Part shown: one piece after another, positions 18,152 to 27,205 of the stretch | How positions within the stretch are numbered: the first letter of the stretch is position 1 | How the letters are laid out: the number at the start of each line of letters is the position of its first letter | From: Rhizobium sp. | GTDB lineage: Bacteria; Pseudomonadota; Alphaproteobacteria; Rhizobiales; Rhizobiaceae | Reading direction: 5' to 3' | Length of the DNA stretch: 64,000 nt | NCBI GenBank assembly: GCA_028290545.1 | Contig: JAQGJP010000099.1 | Location: 1-64,000, forward strand | Program-made: the position numbers and the translations under genes | Notes under the pieces: generated by a model | The model's input: only the letters and a program-made list of their open reading frames with translations | What the model was told of the DNA's origin: nothing | The model's database searches: none

Positions 18152-19840
18152 TCACGCGCTTTCGCGGAAATCGGCGTCCGCAGAATCCGGACCTCCGTGA
18201 TTGAGATCGAGGGCGAAGCCCTTCACGCGCGCCTGCTGGGAGGCAACGGAGTGATCCGGGCCGGCCTTGCGCGGAGCGGGGAACGTGTTAACCGAACGAG
18301 CGGCTGCCGGCTTCGCGGCGGTCTTGCGAACCGCTTTGGTTTGCTGGGTGCCATCGACCCGGAAGAACGAGATCGAGGTCTGCAACTCTTCCGACTGTGC
18401 GGCCAGTTCCTCTGAGGTCGCAGCCATCTCTTCCGATGCGCTGGCGTTCTGCTGGGTCACCTTGTCGAGCTGCTGGATCGCCTCGTTGATCTGGCTGGCG
18501 CCGATATCCTGCTCGCGGCAGGCGGCGGTGATTTCAGACACCAGTTCGGCGGTCTTGCGGATATCCGGCACCAGGCGGCCAAGCATGTCGCCGGCTTCCT
18601 GGGCGGCTTGAACCGTGTCGCTCGACATGGAGCCGATTTCGGCGGCCGCGGACTGGCTGCGTTCGGCAAGCTTGCGGACTTCGGAGGCGACGACGGCGAA
18701 ACCCTTGCCGTGTTCGCCGGCACGTGCCGCTTCGACGGCGGCGTTCAGGGCCAGAAGGTCGGTCTGGCGGGCGATTTCCTGGACGATCGAGATCTTCTGG
18801 GCAATCGTCCGCATGGCATGAACGGCACGGGTCACAGCCTCGCCGCTGGCTTCCGCATCCTTGGAGGACTGGCGGGCGATCTTCTCGGTCTGGGCGGCGT
18901 TGTCGGCGTTCTGCTTGATGTTGGCGGCCATTTCCTCCATCGACGCCGATGCCTCTTCGGCAGCCGCTGCCTGCTCTGTCGCACCCTGGGAGACCTGTTC
19001 GGAGCTCGCCGACAGTTCCTGGCTTCCGGAGGACACATTGTAAGAGGCGGAAATCGCATCGCCAACGACCCCGCGCAGACGCTCGATCATCGTGTTCACA
19101 TGGCCGAGCAATTCGCCGATCTCGTCCTTGTTGGTGATTGTGGCCATCTTGGTGAGATCGCCTTCAGCGACGTCGCGGACAGCCGTCGTCGCCTTGCCGA
19201 GGCCGCGGCTGATGGTCATGGCAAGCCAGAAGGCGGCGAGGACCGAAACCAGGAAGGCGGCGCCGGAGATGGCAATCATGATCGAGCGTGTCGATTGATA
19301 CTGCGCCTCGGATTCATCGTCGGCATTATCGAGACGCGAGCGTTCCAGAGCCACCACCTCCTTGAGGACTTCGTCCATCTCGTTGGTGACCTTGCGGGCG
19401 TCACTCGATGAGATCCTGTTGGCGCCGACGGCATCGCCAGCCAGCATCTTTTCACGAATCTGATCGTCAAACTTGAGGAAATCGGCATTCAGAGCGCGCA
19501 GCTTGTTCCAGAAAACACGGCCCTGTTCCGTGGCTTTGGCTTCGACGGCGACAAGCGATTCCTCGAAGTTCTTGCGATTCTGATCGCCCTTGGCGACTGC
19601 CGACTTCAATTCATCGGGTGTGGTTGCAAGAAGCAGGTTTTTCTGCTGGCGGATCTGCTGGAGTTCCTCCGCATTGATCGTCATCGCCAGCCGCAACCGC
19701 GCCGCGGGACCGGACAGCACAGTGCTGAGCGTATCATTCAGGTTGCCGAGGCTCATGATTCCATAGCCTGCCGTTCCCAGCAGGAGAACTATCAGAAACC
19801 CAAATGCGATTCCCAGTTTAAGTTTGATAGTGAAGCGCAT
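18152..19840 (-). CDS. Chemoreceptor with a single HAMP unit
   Basis: A 562-residue receptor: TM1 about 10-32, a helical sensor domain, TM2 about 185-208, and one canonical HAMP (about 210-256, [24 protein letters not shown]). It lacks all extra HAMP units. The signalling domain is near-identical to its three neighbours, except for small changes ([15 protein letters not shown]). The C-tail ends in DADFRESA again, but the linker before it differs ([15 protein letters not shown]). It is the first receptor in the operon, following cheW by about 40 bp. Confidence 0.95.
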   Translation of the reverse strand: MRFTIKLKLGIAFGFLIVLLLGTAGYGIMSLGNLNDTLSTVLSGPAARLRLAMTINAEELQQIRQQKNLLLATTPDELKSAVAKGDQNRKNFEESLVAVEAKATEQGRVFWNKLRALNADFLKFDDQIREKMLAGDAVGANRISSSDARKVTNEMDEVLKEVVALERSRLDNADDESEAQYQSTRSIMIAISGAAFLVSVLAAFWLAMTISRGLGKATTAVRDVAEGDLTKMATITNKDEIGELLGHVNTMIERLRGVVGDAISASYNVSSGSQELSASSEQVSQGATEQAAAAEEASASMEEMAANIKQNADNAAQTEKIARQSSKDAEASGEAVTRAVHAMRTIAQKISIVQEIARQTDLLALNAAVEAARAGEHGKGFAVVASEVRKLAERSQSAAAEIGSMSSDTVQAAQEAGDMLGRLVPDIRKTAELVSEITAACREQDIGASQINEAIQQLDKVTQQNASASEEMAATSEELAAQSEELQTSISFFRVDGTQQTKAVRKTAAKPAAARSVNTFPAPRKAGPDHSVASQQARVKGFALDLNHGGPDSADADFRESA

Positions 19841-19882
19841 TTCCGTGTCCCCTTGTTAATTGCGACCACGCTTCAAGCTCAG

Positions 19883-20374
19883 CTAGAGCTCGTGGCGGTA
19901 GGCAAAAATCGCGTGCATATTCGGTACGATGATGAAGTCGTTGCCGCGCTTGACGAGGCAATCGATGTAATCGGCGCGCCAGCGCATGCCGACGCTCGGC
20001 GGCGGTTCGCTCGCCGCCTTGGTCAGCGTCGTGACTTCATTGACCTTGTCGGTACGGACACCGATCAGGACGGGTTCGCCATCGAGTTCCAGTTCGATGA
20101 CGATGATGCGGCTGTCATTGGTGGTCTTGGTGGCTTCCATTCCGAAAGCCAGCCTGATATCGGCGAGCGGGATCACCCGGCCGCGGAAGTTCAAAACGCT
20201 CGCCACGAACGGACGGGCGCCCGGCACCGCCGTCTCGGGCAGCAGGTCCAGGATTTCCCGGACAATGACCGCTTCGATGGCGAACGTTTCTCCGGCAATG
20301 TCGAAAGTCAGGACTTCGAGTTCTTCGGAACTGTTCCAGAAATTGGTGTCGATCTTTTTTAATGCTTCACTCAT
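19883..20374 (-). CDS. cheW: Coupling protein CheW (first copy)
   Basis: A 163-residue single CheW domain (VLTFDIAGETFAIEAVIVREILDLLPETAVPG, VLNFRGRVIPLADIRLAFGM, VKRGNDFIIVPNMHAIF). It overlaps cheA by 4 nt (ATGA), indicating translational coupling, and precedes the receptor block. It couples CheA to receptors. Compared with the second CheW in the operon, it is a separate lineage and not a recent copy. Confidence 0.95.
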   Translation of the reverse strand: MSEALKKIDTNFWNSSEELEVLTFDIAGETFAIEAVIVREILDLLPETAVPGARPFVASVLNFRGRVIPLADIRLAFGMEATKTTNDSRIIVIELELDGEPVLIGVRTDKVNEVTTLTKAASEPPPSVGMRWRADYIDCLVKRGNDFIIVPNMHAIFAYRHEL

Positions 20375-22389
20375 CCGACTGCACGCAATTGCGCCTCCTG
20401 TTGCTGCCCCTCGGTCACCAGATGGGCGACATCGAGAATGAGCGCGACGCTGCCATCGCCGAGGATGGTCGCACCTGAGAAGGTCGCGATATCATGGTGC
20501 AATTTCGACATTGACTTGATGACGGTCTGGTGATCGCCGATAATCTGATCGACAACCAGGCCAACCCGTTCCGAGCCGGTCGAGATGACGACCACCTTCT
20601 GGAAGGGATCGGGTTTTGTGCCGGTGCGGAAGAGGTCCCTGAGACGGATGAACGGCACGAGGCTGTCGCGCAGCGAAATGAAGCTGCGGCCACGCGAACG
20701 CATGTCCTCCTCGAGCGACAGTTCCAAACATTCCTCGACTGCCGAGAGCGGGATGACATAGCGGCCGGAACCGACGCGCACGAGCAGGCCGTCGATAATG
20801 GCAAGTGTCAGCGGAATGTTGAGGGAGATGTCCGAGCCCTTGCCGGGGTTGCTGACCACGTTGATCGTGCCGCGGAGCGCGTCGATCGTGCGCTTGACCA
20901 CATCCATGCCGACACCGCGGCCGGAAAGGTTGGTGACATTCTGTGCGGTCGAAAAACCGGGCTGGAAAATCAGTTGCAGCAATTCCTGGTCCGACAGAAC
21001 CGCGTTCGGCGCAATGATGCCGGAGCTTTCGGCCTTGGCGCGGACGCGTTCGCGGTTGATACCGCGGCCGTCGTCGCTGATGGTGATCTTGACCTCACCG
21101 CCGGTCTGGCGGGCTGAGAGGACGACGCGTCCAGCTGCCGGCTTGCCGGCGGCGATGCGTTCCTCCGGCGTCTCAAGCCCATGGTCGCAAGAGTTGCGAA
21201 CAAGATGGACCAGCGGATCGGCGAGACGCTCGATGACGGTCTTGTCAACTTCCGTGGATTCGCCTTCGGTGATCAGTTCGATCGTCTTGTGGGTTTCATG
21301 CGCGAGGTCATGGACCAGGCGGCGGAACCGGCCGAAGAGCTGGGTGACCGGCACCATGCGCAGCACCATCATCGTGTCGCGCAGTTCGCCGGAAAGCCGC
21401 TCGATGTCTTCGGAGACGGCACGCAGTGCAATATCGCCACTGGCGCTTGCAAGCTGTGAAAGCCGCGATTGGGCAATCACCAGTTCGCCGACGCGGTCCA
21501 TAAGCTCATCCAGCCGTTCGGCCGGGACCCGGACGCTCTCGCTGGTCTTGGTCGCCTTTGCGTCATTTGCCGGTACGGGTGAGGAAGACGGCGCGGCTAG
21601 GGGAACTTTGGTATCCGGTGCCTTCTGCTGGGCAACTGGGGCGGACACAGCGGGCGGCGCTTCGGCTTTCGCGACAGGTGTTGCTGCCGGCTTGGCGGCG
21701 GGCTCTTCCTCCGTGATCTGCAGATCCATGTCGTCCATCACGAAGATGAAGACATCCTCGATCGCCGAACGGGGTGCTGCGGTTCTGAGTTCGACATTCC
21801 AGGAAATGTAAAGGTCGGACGGGTTGAGCGTGTCGAGATCCGGGATGGCGGCGCGATTGGCAAACACCTTGCATTCACCGAGATCACGCAGTTCGTCGAG
21901 CAGCGGCAGGGGATTGGTGCCATTGGCCATGGCATTGTCTGGAAGGGCAAAGCGAACCTTCCAGTTCTTTTCCCTCGGAGCAGCTTCGACGACGGCTTCG
22001 GGCTCATCGGATCCCGACGCATCAACCGCGCGCTGCAATTTGGCGAGAAGCACGATGCCGACGGCCTCATGATCGCCATTTGGCGTTTCCACCAATGTGC
22101 GCATGTGGTCCCTGGCTTCCAGAACTGCCGAAATCAGCGGCACGGTGGCTGGGACTTCGCCCTTGCGGACGCGGTCGAAGGCGGTTTCGCAATGATGGGT
22201 GAAACCTGCGAGCGCCTCGAAGCCGAACATCGCGCCGGAACCCTTGAGGGTGTGCAGGCTGCGGAACACGGCGTCGATCTGGTCCTTATCGGTCAGGTTG
22301 TCGATTAGGTCCATGAGGCCGGCTTCGATTGCTTCGAGCAATTCGGCGGCTTCCGTCCTGAAGACGCTGATGGGATCTGGATGGCTCAT
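20371..22389 (-). CDS. cheA: Chemotaxis histidine kinase CheA
   Basis: A 672-residue kinase. The P1 HPt domain has phosphorylated His46 in SLHTLKGSGAMFGFE. A P2-like region and an Ala/Pro-rich linker follow (about 235-290). The P3 dimerisation helices contain DELMDRVGELVIAQSRL. The P4 HATPase has N-box HLVRNSCDHGLE, then ISDDGRGIN and LSGRGVGMDVV. The P5 CheW-like domain is at the C-terminus. It phosphorylates CheY and CheB in response to receptors. It overlaps the genes on both sides by 4 nt, so cheY-cheA-cheW are tightly coupled. Confidence 0.98.
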   Translation of the reverse strand: MSHPDPISVFRTEAAELLEAIEAGLMDLIDNLTDKDQIDAVFRSLHTLKGSGAMFGFEALAGFTHHCETAFDRVRKGEVPATVPLISAVLEARDHMRTLVETPNGDHEAVGIVLLAKLQRAVDASGSDEPEAVVEAAPREKNWKVRFALPDNAMANGTNPLPLLDELRDLGECKVFANRAAIPDLDTLNPSDLYISWNVELRTAAPRSAIEDVFIFVMDDMDLQITEEEPAAKPAATPVAKAEAPPAVSAPVAQQKAPDTKVPLAAPSSSPVPANDAKATKTSESVRVPAERLDELMDRVGELVIAQSRLSQLASASGDIALRAVSEDIERLSGELRDTMMVLRMVPVTQLFGRFRRLVHDLAHETHKTIELITEGESTEVDKTVIERLADPLVHLVRNSCDHGLETPEERIAAGKPAAGRVVLSARQTGGEVKITISDDGRGINRERVRAKAESSGIIAPNAVLSDQELLQLIFQPGFSTAQNVTNLSGRGVGMDVVKRTIDALRGTINVVSNPGKGSDISLNIPLTLAIIDGLLVRVGSGRYVIPLSAVEECLELSLEEDMRSRGRSFISLRDSLVPFIRLRDLFRTGTKPDPFQKVVVISTGSERVGLVVDQIIGDHQTVIKSMSKLHHDIATFSGATILGDGSVALILDVAHLVTEGQQQEAQLRAVG

Positions 22390-22754
22390 TTGCCCAGTAC
22401 CTTCCTGACGATCTTCACGAGGTTGTCTGGATCAAATGGCTTGGTCAGCCAGCCGGTAGCGCCGGCTTCTTTAGCCTGCTGCTTGATGGAGCCGTCCGAT
22501 TCGGTGGTCAGGAAGATGATCGGAATACCCATCTGGCTCGGGATCTTCCGGAGCTCGCGTATCATCGTCAAACCGTCCATGACAGGCATGTTGAGGTCGG
22601 TGACAATCAGATCGAACTGGCCGGATGTGGCCTTGGCTATACCCTCGGCGCCATTGATCGCCTCGGTAACCGCATAGCCGGCACTAGACAGAGCAACATT
22701 GGTGGTCAGTCGGATGCTCGCTGAGTCATCGACAGTAAGAATATTGGCTGACAT
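22386..22754 (-). CDS. cheY: Chemotaxis response regulator CheY
   Basis: A 122-residue stand-alone receiver domain with DD at 9-10, phosphoacceptor D53 in VTDLNMPVMDG, Thr83-Thr84 and Lys105 in WLTKPF. All residues needed for phosphotransfer are present. It receives phosphate from CheA and would act on the flagellar motor or on another output. It overlaps cheA by 4 nt and the STAS gene by 1 nt. No flagellar genes are in the window. Confidence 0.95.
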   Translation of the reverse strand: MSANILTVDDSASIRLTTNVALSSAGYAVTEAINGAEGIAKATSGQFDLIVTDLNMPVMDGLTMIRELRKIPSQMGIPIIFLTTESDGSIKQQAKEAGATGWLTKPFDPDNLVKIVRKVLGK

Positions 22755-23056
22755 TACAGTACCTCCCTGTGGAGCCAGAATTTCGTATCATCGCACGAGA
22801 AGACATCTAGAAATCCAGAGCGTCTGAGTGTCGCTTGAACTATAGTATTGGCGGGCTTCGTGAGACTTATGCTTTTCGCGTCGGCGTCGGCGGTCTTGCG
22901 AGCGGCCTCGATCAGTTGAATGAGAGCCAGATCGCCGTCTTCGCAACTATCGAGATCGATCTCGATCTCGTTATTATTTTTGACGTAAGTCAAAAATTCT
23001 CCATGAACATCCTTTATATTTCGAATGTTCGCTTTAAGCGGTACGACATAAACCAT
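22754..23056 (-). CDS. STAS-domain protein at the head of the che operon
   Basis: A 100-residue protein with a STAS-like fold pattern: VVPLKANIRNIKDVHGEFL, the strand IEIDLDSCEDGDLALIQLI with Asp/Ser around the usual phosphorylation site, then TVQATLRR-like helix and SGFLDVF. Small STAS proteins head several rhizobial-type che operons but their role is not settled. The ATG at 23056 gives a standard STAS length. An upstream ATG at 23104 would add 16 residues (MCSQKCRQSAKLKSAH) that look unrelated to the domain. Confidence 0.7.
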   Translation of the reverse strand: MVYVVPLKANIRNIKDVHGEFLTYVKNNNEIEIDLDSCEDGDLALIQLIEAARKTADADAKSISLTKPANTIVQATLRRSGFLDVFSCDDTKFWLHREVL

Positions 23057-23420
23057 ATGAGCGCTCTTTAATTTTGCGGACTGCCGGCATTTCTGGCTGC
23101 ACATAAGTTTCCATTTATTGGCTAATTATCAGTTAACCGCAGTACCAAGAAATTGTGCCTATTTCTTCGTATGCTAGTTCTGAGGGTGGAAATTCAGGTC
23201 TTGTTAATTGATGCCCTGACCGAAAAGTTATTGAAAAAAATATTATGTTTCAGTTGCTTGCGAAGTCGATGTTGCGGATTACTAAATTTTTCCCTGTTTT
23301 TTGAGCGAGTTGCTAACCAATATGGAAAATTGCCTCGGCAACCACGGCACGAATTTACCGGTCCTTCGCAGGTCACAGGGTAGGGTGGCGCAAGATCGGA
23401 ATTTGAGTAGGGGTTTTACT
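23057..23420. other. Divergent control region of the che operon
   Basis: 364 bp, markedly AT-rich, between the STAS gene and the receptor-like gene that diverge from it. No gene, tRNA or strong hairpin was recognised. It must hold the promoters of the che operon and of the receptor-like gene, but I could not place them with confidence. Confidence 0.5.
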
Positions 23421-25157
23421 GTGCTGAAACGGGACACATCGCGGTGGACGACAACGACGGCGGATCGGGCGCAACTCGATAACAAGCTTTCGGCGGCCCA
23501 CAGTAAACTGGAGAAGAAATTCCTCGAGGGCGGAGCCGTTCTGGTCGCCATCATGGATATTCTGAAGCGGCTGATCGGTTCGCTCGATAACCTGACCGGT
23601 GCGCTCGACGGCAAAACAACGAGCGAGACAATCGAACGCATCCAGTCCACGGCCAGGGAACTGGCATCACTTCCGCAGTACGAACTGGGCCGGCAACAGG
23701 GTTTCGAGACGCTCGCGGTCGCCTGCAAAGCCATGCAGGACAGTGTCGATGATATGCGCGATACGATGCGCTACCTCAAGACTTTCGCGGTCACTGTCAA
23801 GATTACCGGTGCGGGGCTTGCGGAGTTTGCGGGCTTTGCCGATGAGATCCGCGAACGTATCCAGTCCGGCTCCGACGAGGTGAACAAGTTCGCGACCCAG
23901 CTCTCGGCGATGCACAAGCAACTGGCTGGTGCTCGGGTATTTTCAAACAATATCTCCAAGAACTACGGTGATATCGTACCGAAGATCGTCTACGAACTCG
24001 AACACAATGCCGGTAAGGTTGCCGAGTATCACAAGAGCCTGACCAAGATCGCAAACGAGGTTAAAGCGCTTGCCCGCGGTATCCAGGGCAAGATTGCAAC
24101 CGTACTCTCGGCATTGCAGATCGGCGACATCACCCGCCAGCGCATCGAGCATATCCGCTCCAGCTTCGTCTTCTTCGAGGAGTTCCGTGCTTCTGCGGAA
24201 GCGGCGGCGCTCGATGAGGATGCGCTTGCCCGTGTCGACGGCGCGATCAGCCAGCTTGCCGCGGCGCAGATGGAAGAGATCTATGCCGACTTCCAGCGCG
24301 ATTGTCGCAAGGTGCTCGAAACCATGTCGCGCTTCGTCGATGACACCCGCGATATCCTGTCGCTGCGCGACCAGATGCAGCGCGAAAGCGATGGCGGCAG
24401 CAGCAATTTCCTGACCGGACTCGAGGTCAACGTCGCTGCCGCCAGCAAGCTGGTCGGCAGCGTCCACGAGACCAGCGTGCAGGCCGACAGCGTCGCGAAA
24501 TCGACCAGCACGACCGCCCACAGTCTCTTGCAAGGTATCGAAGTCATTCGCTCGATTAAAATCGATATCCACTATATGGCACTCAATTCCAACCTGCGCT
24601 GTTCAAAGCTCGGTGACGAGGGCCGCTCGGTGAATGTCGTCAGCGCCGAGTTGCGGTTTTTCGCCGAGAAGCTCGAAGCGCCAGCCGAGACGGTGCTGAC
24701 GGAGCTGCAGCAGTTCGAATCGGCCGCCGGCACCTTGTCGCAGGATCGGGATTCGGACAGCGTCGATCTCAGCCAGCCTCTCAACGAGGCACTGAATTCG
24801 ATCCGTCAGGTGTCAGGCCGAATGGATGAAAGCATCCACGAATTCGAGCGGGAAGGCCAGGAAGTCTTCACCAAGGTAAGCGCGGCGATCGGCACGCTCG
24901 ACTTCGAAAGCGAGCTCGGCGAAGTGCTCGAGGATTGCCTGCGCACCGCGAACGAGATAGCCGGCGTGGTCGATGGCGATATTTCCGATATTACCGGCGA
25001 CATCGCAGGTCTCGGCAATCGTATCTACAAGATCTATACGATGATGTCGGAGCGCGACATCCACCGCCAATATTTCCCGATGGATGTCCAAGCCGAAGCC
25101 GCTCCGGCGGCAAAGGCCGAAAGCGACGAGGATCTGTTCGAGGACGCGCTGTTCTGA
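23421..25157 (+). CDS. Soluble receptor-like protein with a degenerate signalling tip
   Basis: A 578-residue, mostly alpha-helical protein without membrane segments. Near residue 375 it has IEVIRSIKIDIHYMALNSNL followed by RCSKLGDEGRSVNVVSAELR. This aligns with the receptor tip pattern (LLALNAxxEAARAGExGxGFAVVAxEVR), but the Glu and Ala-Arg core is lost. It is probably descended from a cytosolic chemoreceptor whose CheA/CheW contact is altered. GTG 23421 is chosen because GTAGGGG precedes it; the open frame upstream (from 23301) looks non-coding. Its stop codon abuts that of the convergent ParA gene. Confidence 0.75.
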   Translation: MLKRDTSRWTTTTADRAQLDNKLSAAHSKLEKKFLEGGAVLVAIMDILKRLIGSLDNLTGALDGKTTSETIERIQSTARELASLPQYELGRQQGFETLAVACKAMQDSVDDMRDTMRYLKTFAVTVKITGAGLAEFAGFADEIRERIQSGSDEVNKFATQLSAMHKQLAGARVFSNNISKNYGDIVPKIVYELEHNAGKVAEYHKSLTKIANEVKALARGIQGKIATVLSALQIGDITRQRIEHIRSSFVFFEEFRASAEAAALDEDALARVDGAISQLAAAQMEEIYADFQRDCRKVLETMSRFVDDTRDILSLRDQMQRESDGGSSNFLTGLEVNVAAASKLVGSVHETSVQADSVAKSTSTTAHSLLQGIEVIRSIKIDIHYMALNSNLRCSKLGDEGRSVNVVSAELRFFAEKLEAPAETVLTELQQFESAAGTLSQDRDSDSVDLSQPLNEALNSIRQVSGRMDESIHEFEREGQEVFTKVSAAIGTLDFESELGEVLEDCLRTANEIAGVVDGDISDITGDIAGLGNRIYKIYTMMSERDIHRQYFPMDVQAEAAPAAKAESDEDLFEDALF

Positions 25158-25883
25158 TCAGGCCGCCGATCGCACGGTGCGCGGGAGTCTGACCGGCTCC
25201 TGCTCCTGTGCCCGGATCATGCGGTTGGGCACATATCCCTGGACTTCCATGGCGAAGGCCTCGGCGTTTTCCTTGGCCTTGTCGAGATTGCTGAAGCGCT
25301 CGGCTTCCATCTCGTAAAGGCTGCAGCCATAATCGAACAGGTCGCGATAGGCGGAGCGCTCGATGATCGGGGTATCGAGCACCCGCACCTTGCGTTCGGC
25401 GAGCAGTGCCTTGACCACTTGCAGGGCCCGCGTCGTAACCATCGAGTTGACGCGCGTCAGCACGACGGAATGCGGAATGCGGATATTGGCCTTGTCTTCC
25501 AGATATTTCAGCAGTTCCAGCACCTGGGCGCCGCCCTTGGCATCCATGGCGCAGCCCTGAATCGGGATCAGCACATGGTCCGACATCCCGATCGCTGTCG
25601 CCAGCAACGGCGTCGAAGCGCCGGGAAGGTCGAGGATGAAGTAATCGGTCTTTGCGCGATTGCTCGATATCATGCCCTGGATCGTCGCGGCCGTCACATA
25701 GGAGATGACTGTGATGTTCTTGAGCGGCTCACCGGTTTCGTGCCAGCGGCTGATCCAGCGCTGCGGATCGGCGTCGAGAATGGTCACGCGATAACCCTGC
25801 CGCGCAAGCTCCGTCGACAGCAGCAGGACCGCGGTTGTTTTTCCCGCGCCGCCCTTAGTGTTGGCAAATGTGATGATCGGCAT
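25158..25883 (-). CDS. ParA/MinD-family ATPase
   Basis: A 241-residue P-loop ATPase. The deviant Walker A is FANTKGGAGKTTAVLLLSTELA with the signature Lys, followed by ILDADPQRWISRW and the Walker B-like FILDLPGASTPLLATAI. Chromosomal ParA, plasmid ParA, MinD and chemotaxis-cluster positioners (PpfA, ParC) share this fold. No parB or min genes are adjacent. Its position next to the che operon and the soluble receptor-like gene suggests a cluster-positioning role (inference). ATG 25883 is chosen because the fold starts there and GGGGACG lies upstream; the open frame extends to 25976. Confidence 0.85.
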   Translation of the reverse strand: MPIITFANTKGGAGKTTAVLLLSTELARQGYRVTILDADPQRWISRWHETGEPLKNITVISYVTAATIQGMISSNRAKTDYFILDLPGASTPLLATAIGMSDHVLIPIQGCAMDAKGGAQVLELLKYLEDKANIRIPHSVVLTRVNSMVTTRALQVVKALLAERKVRVLDTPIIERSAYRDLFDYGCSLYEMEAERFSNLDKAKENAEAFAMEVQGYVPNRMIRAQEQEPVRLPRTVRSAA

Positions 25884-26033
25884 ATCGGCGTCCCCAGAAC
25901 CAGTTGCCGGGCTATGAATCACCCGGTGAAACACCGCAACCGGTGCGAGCTTATCCTTGCCAATTATGGTTAACAAAATACTAAAGCCGCGCGGCGAAAT
26001 CCCGCACGGCGTCCATGCAACTATTCGCAGTCG

Positions 26034-27191
26034 TCAGAGCGCCGCGATCGCGGCATGGAGCTTTTGCAGCACGTGGTGCGAGCGGATATCGGCCGGGTCG
26101 ATCCGCATCTGGTTCATGGTGTAGGAAAAGCCGGTCTGCGACGACGGCCAGCCACCGTGGATAGACCCGCCGGCGCCGGCATGGCCGAAAGCATCGGCGG
26201 CAGGACCGTAGCGCTGCTGTTCGGTCTGGAGGGCGAATACCGTGCCAAAGGTCATCGGCTCGAGTATATAGGGATCGTAGAAGCGCGAGCGTTCGCGCAG
26301 GCCAGCCCTGATGGTCTCGGGATTGAGAATCCGCACGCCATCGATCTCGCCACCCTGGGCGAGGCAGGCATAATAGCGCGCCATGGCACGTGCCGAGGCA
26401 ATGCCGCCAGCGCCGCCGATCTCGGCTGCGTGATAGCCGCGCGTGTTCCATGGCAACCCATCCTGAGGAAAGAGCGGCGGGTTCTCCCAGATCGATTGAT
26501 GGACCGGGTTTGTGACCGGCGGCCCTTCCCACGGGCTGTTGGGGTCGAGTTCCATCTTGCCGACGCGATGCTCCTCGCTTTCCGGCAGGCCGATCCAGGC
26601 CTCCAGCCCCAAGGGGCCGGCGATTTCCTCGGCGAAGAACCTTCCGAGCGTGCGCCCATCGACGCGGCGGATCACCGCGCCGCAGAGCCAGCCGATGGTC
26701 AGCGCATGATAGCAATGGAAACCATCAGGATCCCGTGCCAGTTCCTGTGCGGCCAGCAGGTTCTCCATTTTTTCGTAGTCGGCGATGTCGTCGAGCGTCA
26801 AAGTTGCGGCGATGCCCGGCAGCCCGGCGCGATGCGAGACGATATGGCGGATCAGCACCGATTGCTTGCCGTTCCCGGCGAATTCAGGCCAATATTTTGC
26901 CACCGGCGCATCGATATCGATCAGGCCGCGCTCGATCAGGATCAGCATGCAGGAGGCCATCAGCCCCTTGGTGCCGGAATAGATGATCTGCAGCGTGTCT
27001 CGTGCCCATGGCCTGCCGGGTGCTGCATTGCCGCCCCAGATATCGACCACGGTCCTGCCCTTGTGAATGGCGGCAAACGCAGCGCCCACATCGCCGCGTT
27101 CGGTGAAATTGCATTTGAATTCAGCGACCACCGCTTCGAAACCGGGCGCAGCGCTGCCGCGTACGATGCTGTTGACGTCCAAATCAATCAT
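26034..27191 (-). CDS. Beta-lactamase-fold serine hydrolase (EstB-like)
   Basis: A 385-residue cytosolic protein with the class C beta-lactamase/esterase fold. The SxxK motif is YSGTKG, the Tyr-containing second motif is CYHALTIG, and a GHAGAGG motif lies near the C-terminus. There is no signal peptide, which argues against a periplasmic beta-lactamase. Esterase or peptidase activity is more likely. ATG 27191 is preferred with GTGGGA upstream; an in-frame TTG at 27209 exists. It follows the ABC ATPase gene by 14 bp, so it is the last gene of the sugar-import operon and may act on the imported compound. Confidence 0.85.
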   Translation of the reverse strand: MIDLDVNSIVRGSAAPGFEAVVAEFKCNFTERGDVGAAFAAIHKGRTVVDIWGGNAAPGRPWARDTLQIIYSGTKGLMASCMLILIERGLIDIDAPVAKYWPEFAGNGKQSVLIRHIVSHRAGLPGIAATLTLDDIADYEKMENLLAAQELARDPDGFHCYHALTIGWLCGAVIRRVDGRTLGRFFAEEIAGPLGLEAWIGLPESEEHRVGKMELDPNSPWEGPPVTNPVHQSIWENPPLFPQDGLPWNTRGYHAAEIGGAGGIASARAMARYYACLAQGGEIDGVRILNPETIRAGLRERSRFYDPYILEPMTFGTVFALQTEQQRYGPAADAFGHAGAGGSIHGGWPSSQTGFSYTMNQMRIDPADIRSHHVLQKLHAAIAAL

Positions 27192-27205
27192 TTTGTTTCC
27201 CACGA

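Noticed and set aside
23301-23420. N-terminal extension of the receptor-like protein
   Set aside because: The 40 extra residues look non-coding and the GTG at 23421 has a better ribosome-binding site.
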